A stretch of DNA of 64,000 nt from Phycisphaerae bacterium (GCA_002683195.1 NYSW01000063.1:27036-91035), one strand, 5' to 3'; counted from the stretch's first letter, positions 16,423 to 24,423 are shown. Notes: generated from the sequence alone by a model not told the origin. Translations and numbers: made by a program.

Positions 16423-18027
16423 ATGGCATACCCTCGCATCATGATCCGACCGTCGAACCTTGTGGCCGGGCTTCCCGGTCTGTGCGTGGTGCTGGCCATT
16501 CTCGGGGGCTGCGAGCCGAGCTATGCACCTCGGCAGACCATCGATCTCCGGCCGAGGACCTTGGAAATCGACAATCACCACGGCGGTACGCGTCGAATAA
16601 GCATCTACCACGACGGGCAGTGGTATCAGACCTTCGGCCCGTCGATCGAGGTCATCGACCCGGAAGACGGGCTTCGAATCGCCAAGATCGATCACCAGCC
16701 CTGGGGTGAGATCGGGCCGATTTCCGACATGATCGTGACGGACGGGCCGGAGCCCGAATTGGTGGTCATCCATGCCGGGGACCGCCTGGTTCGATATCAA
16801 CTCACCAATCCACGTCGTCCGCTGCTGGAAGAGGAGATCGATTCCGACACCCTCGGCATCGAGCCGTATCTCCTCTCCCAGGAAGGTGGGCGGGTCTGGG
16901 CGTCCGGTCGCGGAGGTGCGATTCCGATCGAATCGCCGGGGTCCCCGATTCTTCCGCAAGGCAGTGACGGCGAGCCGGTCGGGCGAGTGGTTGCCACGGG
17001 GCAGGGGCTCGCCGCGTCGGTGGGACGTCGGATTCTTTCCATCGAGGACGGCCGCTATCTCGGGGCCGCAAGCGAACTTCAGCCATTGCCGGTGGCCCTG
17101 GCCGAGGAGATCGACCTGCCCGATGGCGTGGTCTTCATCCTCCGGGGCAACAAGGCATCCACGGTCGGCATCATGGGCGGCGACCTGCGGCAACGCGATC
17201 ACAAGGTCTTTCCCGTCTCGATCTTCTCGGCTCGCGTTCTTGGGGGCCGCCTGTGGGCGGTGATGCCGGAGGAGATCGTGACCTGGCCGATCGAACAGGG
17301 AGGTCGTCTGGGATCGCCGATCTTCGTCCCGATCAAGGGCGCGCGGGACATCGCCATGCTCCGGGAGAACTATTACGCGGTGGGCGGAACGTTCGGCCGG
17401 GCGATCTATCGCCTCAAGGCGGATGGCAACGGCGACGCCGACACCTTCTTCGCGGTCGAGCGCAATCCGGGGCGAGTCACCATGGCGGTCGGCGACGGCC
17501 GACGCGTGCTGGCGGGCAGTGAAGAAGGGAGTTGGCTCTACAAGATCGGAGGCAGCGTCGAACTCAGTGATCGCCCGCTGCGAAACAACGCCGGTCAGGT
17601 CGACGAGATCACGTTGTCCTGGTGTGACGCCTCGATCGAAGAGGACGGTGCGCTGCTTCGCATCGAGCCCATCGAAGGCGAGACGTTCGACTGGTCACCT
17701 CCGCGAGAAGGACTGGTCTACACCCTCGAAGCCTCGGGTGAATATCTCTTCGCGGGCCATGACGACGGCCTCGAATGCTTCGGGTACCGGGACGGAGGGG
17801 TCGTTCGCGTCGGAGGAGTCTCGATGGAGGGGCCGGTCGCCTGGTTGTTCCGGCCCCGGGTGGGTGATGACGTCGCGTTCGTCAGCGCCTTCGGCGGACT
17901 TGGAACCGTCAAGGTGATCGCCGACCCGGATGCGGACCCCGCGTTGATCAAGGAGGTTCGGCGGGACGAAGCCGAGAAGGTCGAACGCAGGATGCGTCAG
18001 GAAGCCGGCATGCCCCCGATGCGTTGA
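16423..18027 (+). CDS. Lipoprotein, probable beta-propeller
   Basis: The 534-residue protein has a signal sequence with lipobox LGGC (Cys about residue 30). The rest is made of repeated beta-type segments with short hydrophobic strands and GG or DG turns (for example RVTMAVGDGRRVLAGSEEGSWLYKI), which suggests a propeller like WD40, NHL or PQQ repeats, although no clean repeat consensus is seen. It ends in a charged helix (EVRRDEAEKVERRMRQEAG). GGAGGGGG five bases before the ATG at 16423 fixes the start. Function unknown; envelope location inferred. Confidence 0.75.
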   Translation: MAYPRIMIRPSNLVAGLPGLCVVLAILGGCEPSYAPRQTIDLRPRTLEIDNHHGGTRRISIYHDGQWYQTFGPSIEVIDPEDGLRIAKIDHQPWGEIGPISDMIVTDGPEPELVVIHAGDRLVRYQLTNPRRPLLEEEIDSDTLGIEPYLLSQEGGRVWASGRGGAIPIESPGSPILPQGSDGEPVGRVVATGQGLAASVGRRILSIEDGRYLGAASELQPLPVALAEEIDLPDGVVFILRGNKASTVGIMGGDLRQRDHKVFPVSIFSARVLGGRLWAVMPEEIVTWPIEQGGRLGSPIFVPIKGARDIAMLRENYYAVGGTFGRAIYRLKADGNGDADTFFAVERNPGRVTMAVGDGRRVLAGSEEGSWLYKIGGSVELSDRPLRNNAGQVDEITLSWCDASIEEDGALLRIEPIEGETFDWSPPREGLVYTLEASGEYLFAGHDDGLECFGYRDGGVVRVGGVSMEGPVAWLFRPRVGDDVAFVSAFGGLGTVKVIADPDADPALIKEVRRDEAEKVERRMRQEAGMPPMR

Positions 18028-18046
18028 GCATTCTCGGCGTGGACGG

Positions 18047-18754
18047 TCAGGTGACGGCGTTGGAACAGAAGCGACGGCAGACCGGGTCCTCGGCACAGGA
18101 AGCCCCGCGAGCCTTGCAACTTCGTCGTCCCTGAAAGATGAAGAGGTGGCTCAGAAGGCACCACGACGGTCTCGGAAAGAGCGTCATGAGGTGTCGTTCG
18201 ATGCGCTTCGGATCCTCTTCCTCGGAATCCACCAACCCGAAACGGCGAGACAGCCGGCCTACATGGGTGTCCACCACCACGCCTTCGTTGATTCCAAAGG
18301 CATTTCCCAGCACCACGTTGGCGGTCTTGCGGGCGACTCCCGGCAGTTCGAGCAGGGCATCCATGTCTGCGGGTACTTCGCCGCGGTGCCGCTCGGTGAC
18401 CAGAGTCATCGCACCGTGAACCGATCGGGCCTTGTTTCGCCAGAAGTTCAGGGTTCGAACCAGCGGTTCGATCTCGGCGGGGGTCGCAGCGGCATAGTCG
18501 GCGGGAGTCGGAAAGGCCGCGAAGAGCCCGGGGGTCGCCTTGTTGACCCCGACGTCGGTGGCCTGGGCGGAAAGAATCGTGGCGACCAGAAGTTCATGCG
18601 GGTTGGCGGCGTCGAGTTCACATCGAGCGTGAGGATGTCGACGTCGAAGAGCCGCGAGCACCTGGCCCGCACGCTTGATGTCCGCGGCGGATCGTTCGGG
18701 AAGGTCGAAACCCTTCTTGCTCCGGGGTCCGCCGACCGGGGGGGATTCCATCAT
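18047..18754 (-). CDS. nth: Endonuclease III (base-excision DNA glycosylase/lyase)
   Basis: Nth removes oxidised pyrimidines and cuts at abasic sites. The 235-residue protein has the HhH region with catalytic Lys (LPGVARKTANVVLG) and the catalytic Asp in VVDTHVGRLSRRFG. The C-terminal iron-sulfur region reads C-x6-C-x5-C-x3-C (CKARGASC, AEDPVC, RRFC), whereas the usual spacing is C-x6-C-x2-C-x5-C. The cluster may therefore be altered or use different ligands. The ATG shares ATGA with the upstream membrane protein gene, so it is cotranscribed with it and moaE. Confidence 0.92.
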   Translation of the reverse strand: MMESPPVGGPRSKKGFDLPERSAADIKRAGQVLAALRRRHPHARCELDAANPHELLVATILSAQATDVGVNKATPGLFAAFPTPADYAAATPAEIEPLVRTLNFWRNKARSVHGAMTLVTERHRGEVPADMDALLELPGVARKTANVVLGNAFGINEGVVVDTHVGRLSRRFGLVDSEEEDPKRIERHLMTLFPRPSWCLLSHLFIFQGRRSCKARGASCAEDPVCRRFCSNAVT

Positions 18755-19341
18755 GAGACCGACTCCTTCGCCGCCCTGGTCGCGGAGGTTCGGGTGGCGA
18801 TGCCGCCGGTGATGATCGCCGACAGCAGAAGGATCATTTCGATTCCAAGAAGTCGCGACGCCGTCTGGTGAAGCGGATCGAAGACGGCCCACGCCGCCTC
18901 CGCCGCGGCTCGGTCGTTGGCGAGCACGGCTTCACGCCACGCGGTCAGCGAAACACCCAGGGGAGGACCGACGAAGACCAGATACCAACCAAGAACCAGG
19001 GTGGCGAGGATCACCGCCACCACGGCGAGTCGCCGGCCCATCCCTTGGCCGGACGGACGGAATCGGGTGCCGATCAACGCGACCCAGGCCACGATGGCGG
19101 CGACGAAACATGCCACGTCGGAGGCTAGAAAAAGGGGATTGGTGACGAAGCCCGCCACGAATCGGCCGGATGCCTCGGGATCGCCCGCGAAGTAGTCCCG
19201 GGTCCCCTCCATGGTGACCCCGAGTCGAGGGAGCCGGGTGAACGCGATCATCGCCGCGGCGCCGGGGATCGCGATCGCGGTCGTCCAGGTCACCAGGGCC
19301 AGCCACCAAGCGGCGGCGAGAATTCCTCGGATTCCGTTCAT
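18751..19341 (-). CDS. Four-helix membrane protein of unknown function
   Basis: The 196-residue protein has four likely membrane helices (about 12-36, 67-92, 104-126 and 162-186) and a middle loop with TRDYFAGDPEASGRFVAGF. It weakly resembles DUF4149-type proteins, but I would not assign it firmly. Its start overlaps the moaE stop by ATGA and its stop overlaps the nth start, so it sits in the middle of a three-gene operon. Confidence 0.7.
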   Translation of the reverse strand: MNGIRGILAAAWWLALVTWTTAIAIPGAAAMIAFTRLPRLGVTMEGTRDYFAGDPEASGRFVAGFVTNPLFLASDVACFVAAIVAWVALIGTRFRPSGQGMGRRLAVVAVILATLVLGWYLVFVGPPLGVSLTAWREAVLANDRAAAEAAWAVFDPLHQTASRLLGIEMILLLSAIITGGIATRTSATRAAKESVS

Positions 19342-19829
19342 GTCGTTTTCTCGGAATTGGATTCAGGGAGCGGTGAAGTGGCGGTCGACCAGGTCGTCCC
19401 ATCCTGCCACCGTTCCCGTTTCCAGATCGGAATCTCCTGCTTGAGGCGATCGATCGCTTCCCGGCAGGCGGTGAATGCGGCGTCGCGGTGATCCGCGATC
19501 GCGACGATATGGACACTCGCGCTTCCGACCGGGACCGAGCCACGGGCGTGTTCGATGGAGAGAAGGCGAAGCTGGTGCCGATCGGCGATGTCTCGGGCGA
19601 GGTCGGCAAGTCGGTCGGACGTGAGCGGTTCGGCCGCGTCGTATTCCAGTCCGAGCAATTCGCCATGATCCGGATGGCGTTCCGGTCTGGTCGTGCCCAC
19701 GAAGGTGCAGGTGCCTCCACCCGCATGGCTCCGGGGCGGCGCAACCGGGCCCGGGTCGATGGGTCCCTGGACGAGGGAGACCTGGATCACCGGTTCCGAT
19801 TCGGCATGGATGGAGCGAATAGTGGGCAC
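19338..19829 (-). CDS. moaE: Molybdopterin synthase catalytic subunit
   Basis: MoaE, with MoaD, inserts sulfur into precursor Z to make molybdopterin. The 163-residue protein shows the family features HAGGGTCTFVGTTRPER, GLEYDAAEPL, SIEHARGSVPVGSASVHIVAIADHRDAAFTACREAIDRLKQEIPIWKRE. No moaD is in the window, but a moaB/mog homologue lies 0.9 kb away at 20748. The start is GTG at 19829, preceded by TAGGAT 6 bases upstream with no ribosome site. It heads the moaE-membrane protein-nth operon. Confidence 0.92.
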   Translation of the reverse strand: MPTIRSIHAESEPVIQVSLVQGPIDPGPVAPPRSHAGGGTCTFVGTTRPERHPDHGELLGLEYDAAEPLTSDRLADLARDIADRHQLRLLSIEHARGSVPVGSASVHIVAIADHRDAAFTACREAIDRLKQEIPIWKRERWQDGTTWSTATSPLPESNSEKTT

Positions 19830-19835
19830 GTCCGG

Positions 19836-19841
19836 ATCCTA
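19836..19841 (-). promoter_or_regulatory. -10 element of leaderless type (moaE)
   Basis: TAGGAT on the minus strand ends 6 bases before the GTG of moaE. Confidence 0.6.
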
Positions 19842-19868
19842 CGGGCAAACCGATGGTGGTTCGTCGGC

Positions 19869-19898
19869 TCGACCGCGCATCGCTCACTCCCGTACATT
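19869..19898 (+). promoter_or_regulatory. Promoter of the 272-residue TIM-barrel gene, leaderless type
   Basis: TACATT (19893-19898) ends 7 bases before the ATG. A -35-like TCGACC lies at 19869-19874, 18 bases further upstream. Confidence 0.55.
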
Positions 19899-19905
19899 CC
19901 AATCC

Positions 19906-20724
19906 ATGTCTGATTCCAGTGATCCTCGACCGGCCGTGGCCGTCACCCTGGCGCCCCTCGGGCCTGATCCTCGCACCGGCCTGCAGATCGCCGCCGCTTT
20001 GGCGGTTCGCGGGGTCCAGGTTTCCGCCGGGCAGGCCGGGACCCGTGCCCGCGATCTTGATCGATCGGGGCGTCGCGACCTCTTGATCGCGGCCCGGCGT
20101 CTTGAACTCGACGTGGTCGGCATCGACGCCTGGTTCAAACCGGAGGATCTCCTGGATCCCGCGCGAGTCGATGACGCGGTGACCGCCTTGCTCGCCACGA
20201 TCGAACTGGCGTCGGATCTGGGAGCCATTCCGGTTTCGACTCGTTTTCCTGCCGAAGGCGGTGAGGAAGCGATCGAAGCGTTGATGGGGGCCGGGAATCG
20301 AGTGGGCGTTTCACTGATTGATCACGGGGTGCCGCCTCGTGGAATGTCGGTTCGGCCGATCGATGTCAAGCGTCCGGCGTCCGGACTCGTGATTCCGGGA
20401 TCCACCGAGGAGGTCGCGGTCTCGAGCCCTCCGATCGGCGAGTTGATCGAAGGTCTGGGCCTCGGCATCGATCCGCCGAGCTGGCTGGTGGCGGGCCTCG
20501 ACCCGTTCGACGCCGCCGGCCGGGGAGTCTGGTCACTCCGATTGGCCGATCTCACGGCGGACGGCATGCGGATTCCTGCGGGTGACCCGGATGGCCGGGT
20601 GGATCCCGTGAGTCTTCTGGCCGCCGCTCGGACGGGCGGACTCCGACACGATCCGATCATCGATGCTCGACGATGGATCGATCCGGTCGCCGGCGTTCGT
20701 TCGACCCTGGCCAGTCTGGCCTGA
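19906..20724 (+). CDS. Xylose isomerase-like TIM-barrel family protein
   Basis: The 272-residue protein has a pattern seen in the AP endonuclease 2/sugar phosphate isomerase superfamily: strand-helix alternation with GVQVSAGQAG, LDRSGRRDLLIAARRLELDVVGIDAWF, and a helical stretch on days-type counting residues (LLATIELASDLGAIPVSTRF). The usual metal-binding His/Glu set is not obvious, so activity is doubtful. It lies alone between moaE (divergent) and moaB (convergent). The ATG has no ribosome site. The assignment rests on overall pattern only. Confidence 0.6.
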   Translation: MSDSSDPRPAVAVTLAPLGPDPRTGLQIAAALAVRGVQVSAGQAGTRARDLDRSGRRDLLIAARRLELDVVGIDAWFKPEDLLDPARVDDAVTALLATIELASDLGAIPVSTRFPAEGGEEAIEALMGAGNRVGVSLIDHGVPPRGMSVRPIDVKRPASGLVIPGSTEEVAVSSPPIGELIEGLGLGIDPPSWLVAGLDPFDAAGRGVWSLRLADLTADGMRIPAGDPDGRVDPVSLLAAARTGGLRHDPIIDARRWIDPVAGVRSTLASLA

Positions 20725-20740
20725 ATCCCCTCGAAGGCCA

Positions 20741-20770
20741 GCGGTCTTCAGCGGTCTTCAGAGGTCTTCG
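20741..20770. repeat. Three 10-base direct repeats across the moaB stop
   Basis: Two perfect copies of GCGGTCTTCA (20741-20750, 20751-20760) are followed by a third with two changes (20761-20770). The moaB stop codon lies in the first copy, so slippage here would alter its C-terminus. Confidence 0.6.
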
Positions 20771-21335
20771 TGGGCGGCGGCGTCTGGCCGCCTGCGACCT
20801 GCCATGCCGCGTGCGCGAGGATGGGCAGGATCACACCAGACGTCGCAGAGGCGACGGCGTGCACCGATCCCGGCATCGTGAAGATCAGGACGGCGGTCGC
20901 GGCCGGGGCGAGTGAAAGCGGTCGATCGGCGACTCCGGCGATCGCCCGGCCCAGAATGGCCGCGGGACCGATTTCGTCCACGCCGAGGCGTCGAACCAAC
21001 TCGCCGTAGCCGGGCATCTCGATCCTGAGATGTCGCCGGACCACCTCGACGGTGCCATCACGAGGGGCGAGGCCGGTTCCCCCGGTCAGGAAGATCGCGC
21101 GGAGGTCAGGGTTCGCAAGACCGGTTTGAATGGCGGTTTCGATCGCTTCCGGATCATCGGGTACCAGGCAACGATCTCGCACCACGTGTCCGGCGTCGGT
21201 GAGCAACGCCTCGAGGCGATCGCCTCCACGGTCGGTCTCTCGGGTCCTGGTGTCGCTCACGGTGATCACCGCCACCGGGAGGGAGGCACTCCGGGGATCG
21301 TTCGCAGCGATGTTTTCGTGGTCTTCGACGCTCAT
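20748..21335 (-). CDS. Molybdenum cofactor biosynthesis protein MoaB/Mog family
   Basis: The 195-residue protein has the MoCF-binding fold: VAVITVSDTRTRETDRGGDRLEALL at the start, AIFLTGGTGLAPRDGTVEVV (the phosphate/GGTG loop) and the C-terminal MPGSVHAVASATSGVILPILAHA. These proteins adenylylate molybdopterin before metal insertion. Whether it is MoaB or MogA cannot be told from the sequence alone. The ATG has no ribosome site and shares a 26-base divergent gap with acpS. Its last residues are encoded in a 10-base direct repeat. Confidence 0.9.
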   Translation of the reverse strand: MSVEDHENIAANDPRSASLPVAVITVSDTRTRETDRGGDRLEALLTDAGHVVRDRCLVPDDPEAIETAIQTGLANPDLRAIFLTGGTGLAPRDGTVEVVRRHLRIEMPGYGELVRRLGVDEIGPAAILGRAIAGVADRPLSLAPAATAVLIFTMPGSVHAVASATSGVILPILAHAAWQVAGGQTPPPTKTSEDR

Positions 21336-21343
21336 GCCGATCG

Positions 21344-21349
21344 ACGGTA
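21344..21349 (-). promoter_or_regulatory. -10 element of leaderless type (moaB)
   Basis: TACCGT on the minus strand ends 8 bases before the ATG. It overlaps by two bases the opposing hexamer used by acpS. Confidence 0.45.
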
Positions 21350-21353
21350 GCGT
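21348..21353 (+). promoter_or_regulatory. -10 element of leaderless type (acpS)
   Basis: TAGCGT ends 8 bases before the acpS ATG and overlaps the minus-strand hexamer of moaB. Confidence 0.45.
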
Positions 21354-21361
21354 GGCGAGCG

Positions 21362-21754
21362 ATGAAGATCATCGGACACGGCATCGATCTGGTCGAGATC
21401 GCTCGAATCGAGCGAATGCTCACTGACCACGCAACCCGATTCACCCATCGGTGCTTCACCGAGTCGGAGCGGGATTACGCCGAGGCGGCGGAGGCGGTGC
21501 GGGGCGAACGATACGCGGCGAGATTCGCCGCCAAAGAAGCGATTCTCAAGGCTTTGGGAACCGGGCTTCGCGATGGAATCGATTGGACGGACTTGACGAT
21601 CACCAGGGATTCGCTGGGGAAACCCGGGGTGATTCTGACCGGGCGGGCGGCCCAGATCGCCAAGGAAGCGGGAATTCACGGCTGGCATCTGTCGCTGACC
21701 CACGCCGGGGGAATGGCGATGGCAAGCGTGATCGCGGCCGGCGAGCCTTCGTGA
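21362..21754 (+). CDS. acpS: Holo-[acyl-carrier-protein] synthase
   Basis: AcpS transfers 4'-phosphopantetheine from CoA to acyl carrier protein. The 130-residue length fits the family. Motifs are IIGHGIDLVEIARIERML (with the metal-binding Asp), ERYAARFAAKEAILKALGTG (the metal-binding Glu and phosphate Lys region) and HGWHLSLTHAGGMAMASVIA. The gene is divergent from moaB with only 26 bases between them, and its likely promoter overlaps that of moaB. Confidence 0.95.
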   Translation: MKIIGHGIDLVEIARIERMLTDHATRFTHRCFTESERDYAEAAEAVRGERYAARFAAKEAILKALGTGLRDGIDWTDLTITRDSLGKPGVILTGRAAQIAKEAGIHGWHLSLTHAGGMAMASVIAAGEPS

Positions 21755-21801
21755 GTGATCGAGGATGATCGGGGAACCCGGACCTTTTCGTCCGCTGCCG
21801 C

Positions 21802-21807
21802 TACCAT
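21802..21807 (+). promoter_or_regulatory. -10 element of leaderless type (gene at 21814)
   Basis: TACCAT ends 6 bases before the ATG. Confidence 0.55.
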
Positions 21808-21813
21808 TCGGAC

Positions 21814-22605
21814 ATGCCGAGACGATCGGGGCCCACGCTCTATGAAGTGATGTCGCAGTCGGCCGCCTCCAAGCGGTCCGCGCCGTCCCGAGGCGCCACT
21901 CGTACCAGCGATGAACGGCCGGGAAATTCAGCCCTCCTCACGCCGGGCTCGGCCGTTCGTTTCCCGGTGGGTTACATCTGGACGGCCATTGTCCTGATGG
22001 TGGGGCTGGTGATTGGCGCTTATTTTCTGGGGTCCGAGCATGGGCGGGAAGCCGGCCGAGCAGAAGCCGGAGTGGTTGAAAATGCCCGAGAGATCGCCCG
22101 AGAAGAAGCTGGAATGTTGCGAGAAGTGGAGGGGCCCGGCCGGATTGCGGGTCGGGCAGATCTTGATTTCGACCCGCCTCGAAAGCCCTCAAACCCTGTT
22201 TCGACGCCAGAAAATGTCACCTCAGGGCTCCCCGCGATGCCCGAGGGGGCCCGGGCGTTGGATCGCAATCGGAACCTTCAGATCGAATGTCGAGAGCGGG
22301 GCTACGCCTATAACCAGATCATCGGCGGGATCCCTCTGAAGAATGCCCTGCACGTGGCGGCCGAGATTCGGGCCGCCGGAGAGGATCTGGGACTTGACGC
22401 CATTGTGGTGGAACGTCAAACTAGAGGATCTCGAGTGAAATCCGGAAGCGTCATGCTTCTACCGGGTTTCCGGTTGCCTCAGTCCTCATCGGAAAAGGCG
22501 GCCTGGAAACGCCGAATCAGTGAACTCTCACGGCGTCTCGCCGATGATCCGTTCCTGAAGTCCGACCCGACGCCCTTCTCGGATTACATCCAAGTTTCCT
22601 TCTGA
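21814..22605 (+). CDS. Single-pass membrane protein of unknown function
   Basis: The 263-residue protein has a cytoplasmic N-terminal tail of about 48 residues, one membrane helix (about 50-72, GYIWTAIVLMVGLVIGAYFLG), an Arg/Glu-rich linker, and a C-terminal domain from about 145. That domain may be a fold like those of SPOR-type or periplasmic domains (NLQIECRERGYAYNQIIGGIP, ALHVAAEIRAAGEDLGLDAIVVERQ), but I cannot name it. The next gene, 14 bases downstream, encodes the small basic protein, so both probably share a transcript. Confidence 0.7.
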   Translation: MPRRSGPTLYEVMSQSAASKRSAPSRGATRTSDERPGNSALLTPGSAVRFPVGYIWTAIVLMVGLVIGAYFLGSEHGREAGRAEAGVVENAREIAREEAGMLREVEGPGRIAGRADLDFDPPRKPSNPVSTPENVTSGLPAMPEGARALDRNRNLQIECRERGYAYNQIIGGIPLKNALHVAAEIRAAGEDLGLDAIVVERQTRGSRVKSGSVMLLPGFRLPQSSSEKAAWKRRISELSRRLADDPFLKSDPTPFSDYIQVSF

Positions 22606-22619
22606 CTGAGATCCCCGCC

Positions 22620-22835
22620 ATGAGCCTGCACAGCAGCCTGAAGACCAAGTCCGGCGCCCTGAACCAGCACCGCAACGTGTTGACCCGGGCCGAGCGAATC
22701 ACCCAGCTCACGGACAAGGAATCGTTCGTGTCGGGTGAAACCTCACCCCTCGGCATTCCCAAGGTCCGGAGCATCAAGGTCCAGGCCGGCAAGAAGAAGC
22801 CGACCAAGGGTCCGGGCGAAGAAACCAAGGAGTAG
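22620..22835 (+). CDS. PVC-type small basic protein
   Basis: The 71-residue basic protein begins SLHSSLKTKSGALNQHRNVLTRAERI, followed by GIPKVRSIKVQAGKKK. This pattern matches the small basic protein family (TIGR04137 type) found in Chlamydiae, Verrucomicrobia and Planctomycetes. It has been proposed to be ribosome-associated, but its function is not established. It lies 14 bases after a membrane protein gene and is followed by two hairpins, consistent with the end of a transcript. Confidence in the family is good; the role is open. Confidence 0.8.
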   Translation: MSLHSSLKTKSGALNQHRNVLTRAERITQLTDKESFVSGETSPLGIPKVRSIKVQAGKKKPTKGPGEETKE

Positions 22836-22874
22836 CGGTTCGAGGCGGACCTTCGCCGCGGAGACGCTCGAGGT

Positions 22875-22938
22875 GGGACGCTCGCGTCCCGCTCCATACG
22901 ATCCAATCGACAACATGGCCCCGCGGCTTGCCGCGGGG
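22875..22938 (+). terminator. Double hairpin after the small basic protein gene
   Basis: A hairpin GGGACG-CTCG-CGTCCC (22875-22890) is followed by a perfect 9-base stem CCCCGCGGC-TT-GCCGCGGGG (22919-22938) and then TCGTTCGTT. The second is the more likely terminator. Confidence 0.65.
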
Positions 22939-22984
22939 TCGTTCGTTCCCGTGGTGGAATGTCCTCCCACTGAAAGCGTGAGCC

Positions 22985-24154
22985 TTGAACCCAAGCACCG
23001 AGACCCTCGAGCGACTTCTGAGCCGAAGAGTCCTGGACATGGACGCTTCCGGCATCCGCCGCGCGTTCGAGCTTGGTGCTCGACTCGAGAATCCGATCAA
23101 TCTTTCGATCGGGCAACCCCACTACCCGGTTCCCGAGGTGATGAAGGAAGCCGCGATCGCGGCGATCCGCGAGGACCGGAACGGGTATTCGCTCTCCGGC
23201 GGGATCGATGATCTCAACGTCGCGATTCGCAATCACCTCCATCATGAACTGGGATGGGATGCCGACGATCCCGAGATCGGCGTGGTGGTGACCAGCGGAA
23301 CCAGTGGGGCATTGCTCTTGTCTTCACTGGCGTTGCTGGACGAAGGTGACGAGGCGATCATCCCTGATCCCTGGTTCGTCATCTACCCGCAGCTCGGACC
23401 CCTGACCGGGGGGCGGATGGTCGGGTGCGACACCTATCCGGACTTCCGGATGACCGCGGCTCGCATCGAACCCCTGATCACGGATCGGACGAAATTCGTT
23501 CTGCTGAACAGTCCGGGCAACCCCACCGGGGTGGTGCTGGATGATGATGAAGTGGAAGCCGTGGCCAGGCTCTGTCGAGAACGAGGCGTGCAGTTGGTGA
23601 GCGACGAGATCTACGACGAGTTCGTCTTCCCGGGAGCTGCGCGGGCCGATGGGACCTGCCCGTCACCCGGACGGTTCGATCACCGCACGCTCTTGATTCG
23701 TGGGTTCGGGAAGACCTACGGCTGCACGGGCTGGCGGCTCGGTTACGCCGCCGGTCCCAACTGGTTGATCGACCAGATGAAGAAGCTGCAGCAGTTCACC
23801 TTCGTGTGCGCCCCGACCCCCTTGCAACTCGGGGTGATCCCCGCGTTCGATCACGACAACTCCGAACAGATCGCGGGCTACATCCGCCGTCGTGATCGGG
23901 TGGTGGAAGCCTTGTCTCCCCACACCCGGGTCAACACGCCGGGGGGCGCGTTCTACGCCTTCTTTGAAGTTCCCTCGGAGCTCGGGATCGATGGCGCCAC
24001 GTTCGTCGAACGAGCGGTCGAGCGACGGGTGCTCCTGGTCGCCGGTGGGGTCTTCTCGTCTCGTGACACCCATGTGCGGCTGAGTTTCGCCGTGGACGAG
24101 GCGATTCTCGAGGAAGGCCTCGCGGCCATCGTGGAACTGCTTCAGGGTCACTGA
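22985..24154 (+). CDS. PLP-dependent class I/II aminotransferase
   Basis: This 389-residue enzyme of the aspartate aminotransferase fold has NLSIGQPHYPVP, TSGTSGALLLSSLAL, the NSPGNPTGVV stretch (Asn contacting PLP), SDEIYDEFVF, the catalytic Lys in IRGFGKTYGCTGWRLGY, and a C-terminal VRLSFAVDE with the substrate Arg. The amino-acid substrate cannot be told. The start is taken as TTG at 22985 because the only other early candidate (ATG at 23039) has no ribosome site and would cut the N-terminal helix. It ends at a strong hairpin at 24172. Confidence 0.9.
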   Translation: MNPSTETLERLLSRRVLDMDASGIRRAFELGARLENPINLSIGQPHYPVPEVMKEAAIAAIREDRNGYSLSGGIDDLNVAIRNHLHHELGWDADDPEIGVVVTSGTSGALLLSSLALLDEGDEAIIPDPWFVIYPQLGPLTGGRMVGCDTYPDFRMTAARIEPLITDRTKFVLLNSPGNPTGVVLDDDEVEAVARLCRERGVQLVSDEIYDEFVFPGAARADGTCPSPGRFDHRTLLIRGFGKTYGCTGWRLGYAAGPNWLIDQMKKLQQFTFVCAPTPLQLGVIPAFDHDNSEQIAGYIRRRDRVVEALSPHTRVNTPGGAFYAFFEVPSELGIDGATFVERAVERRVLLVAGGVFSSRDTHVRLSFAVDEAILEEGLAAIVELLQGH

Positions 24155-24171
24155 GCAAGGCGGGCAAAAGT

Positions 24172-24208
24172 GAACGCGGCGTGATCGTTGAACGATCACG
24201 CCGCGTTC
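24172..24208. terminator. Bidirectional terminator hairpin
   Basis: A perfect inverted repeat with 18-base arms and a single central base lies between the convergent aminotransferase and small lipoprotein genes. There is no T-run. Confidence 0.8.
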
Positions 24209-24231
24209 TCAGGTTCATCGCAAGTCGGCGA

Positions 24232-24423
24232 TCAGCCGCCCTGCTGCTCGAGACCATTGCCCTGGCCGGGCATGGCGTTGGGGTCGACCTTGGGGGCGTC
24301 GGGGTTCACCTTGCGAGGCGTGACTTCAATGACTTCTTCGCTCTCGCAGCCGGCGAGGCCGCCGAAGCCGATGACGAGGCCGGAGACGAAAAGGAGCGAG
24401 CTGCAGCGGGCGATGGTCTTCAT
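24232..24423 (-). CDS. Small lipoprotein
   Basis: The 63-residue protein has a signal sequence and lipobox LAGC (Cys near residue 26). The mature part is only about 38 residues (acidic, then Pro/Gly/Gln-rich), so it is essentially a short lipid-anchored peptide. AGGGA lies 8 bases before the ATG. No family is recognised. It is convergent with the aminotransferase gene across the hairpin at 24172. Confidence 0.7.
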   Translation of the reverse strand: MKTIARCSSLLFVSGLVIGFGGLAGCESEEVIEVTPRKVNPDAPKVDPNAMPGQGNGLEQQGG

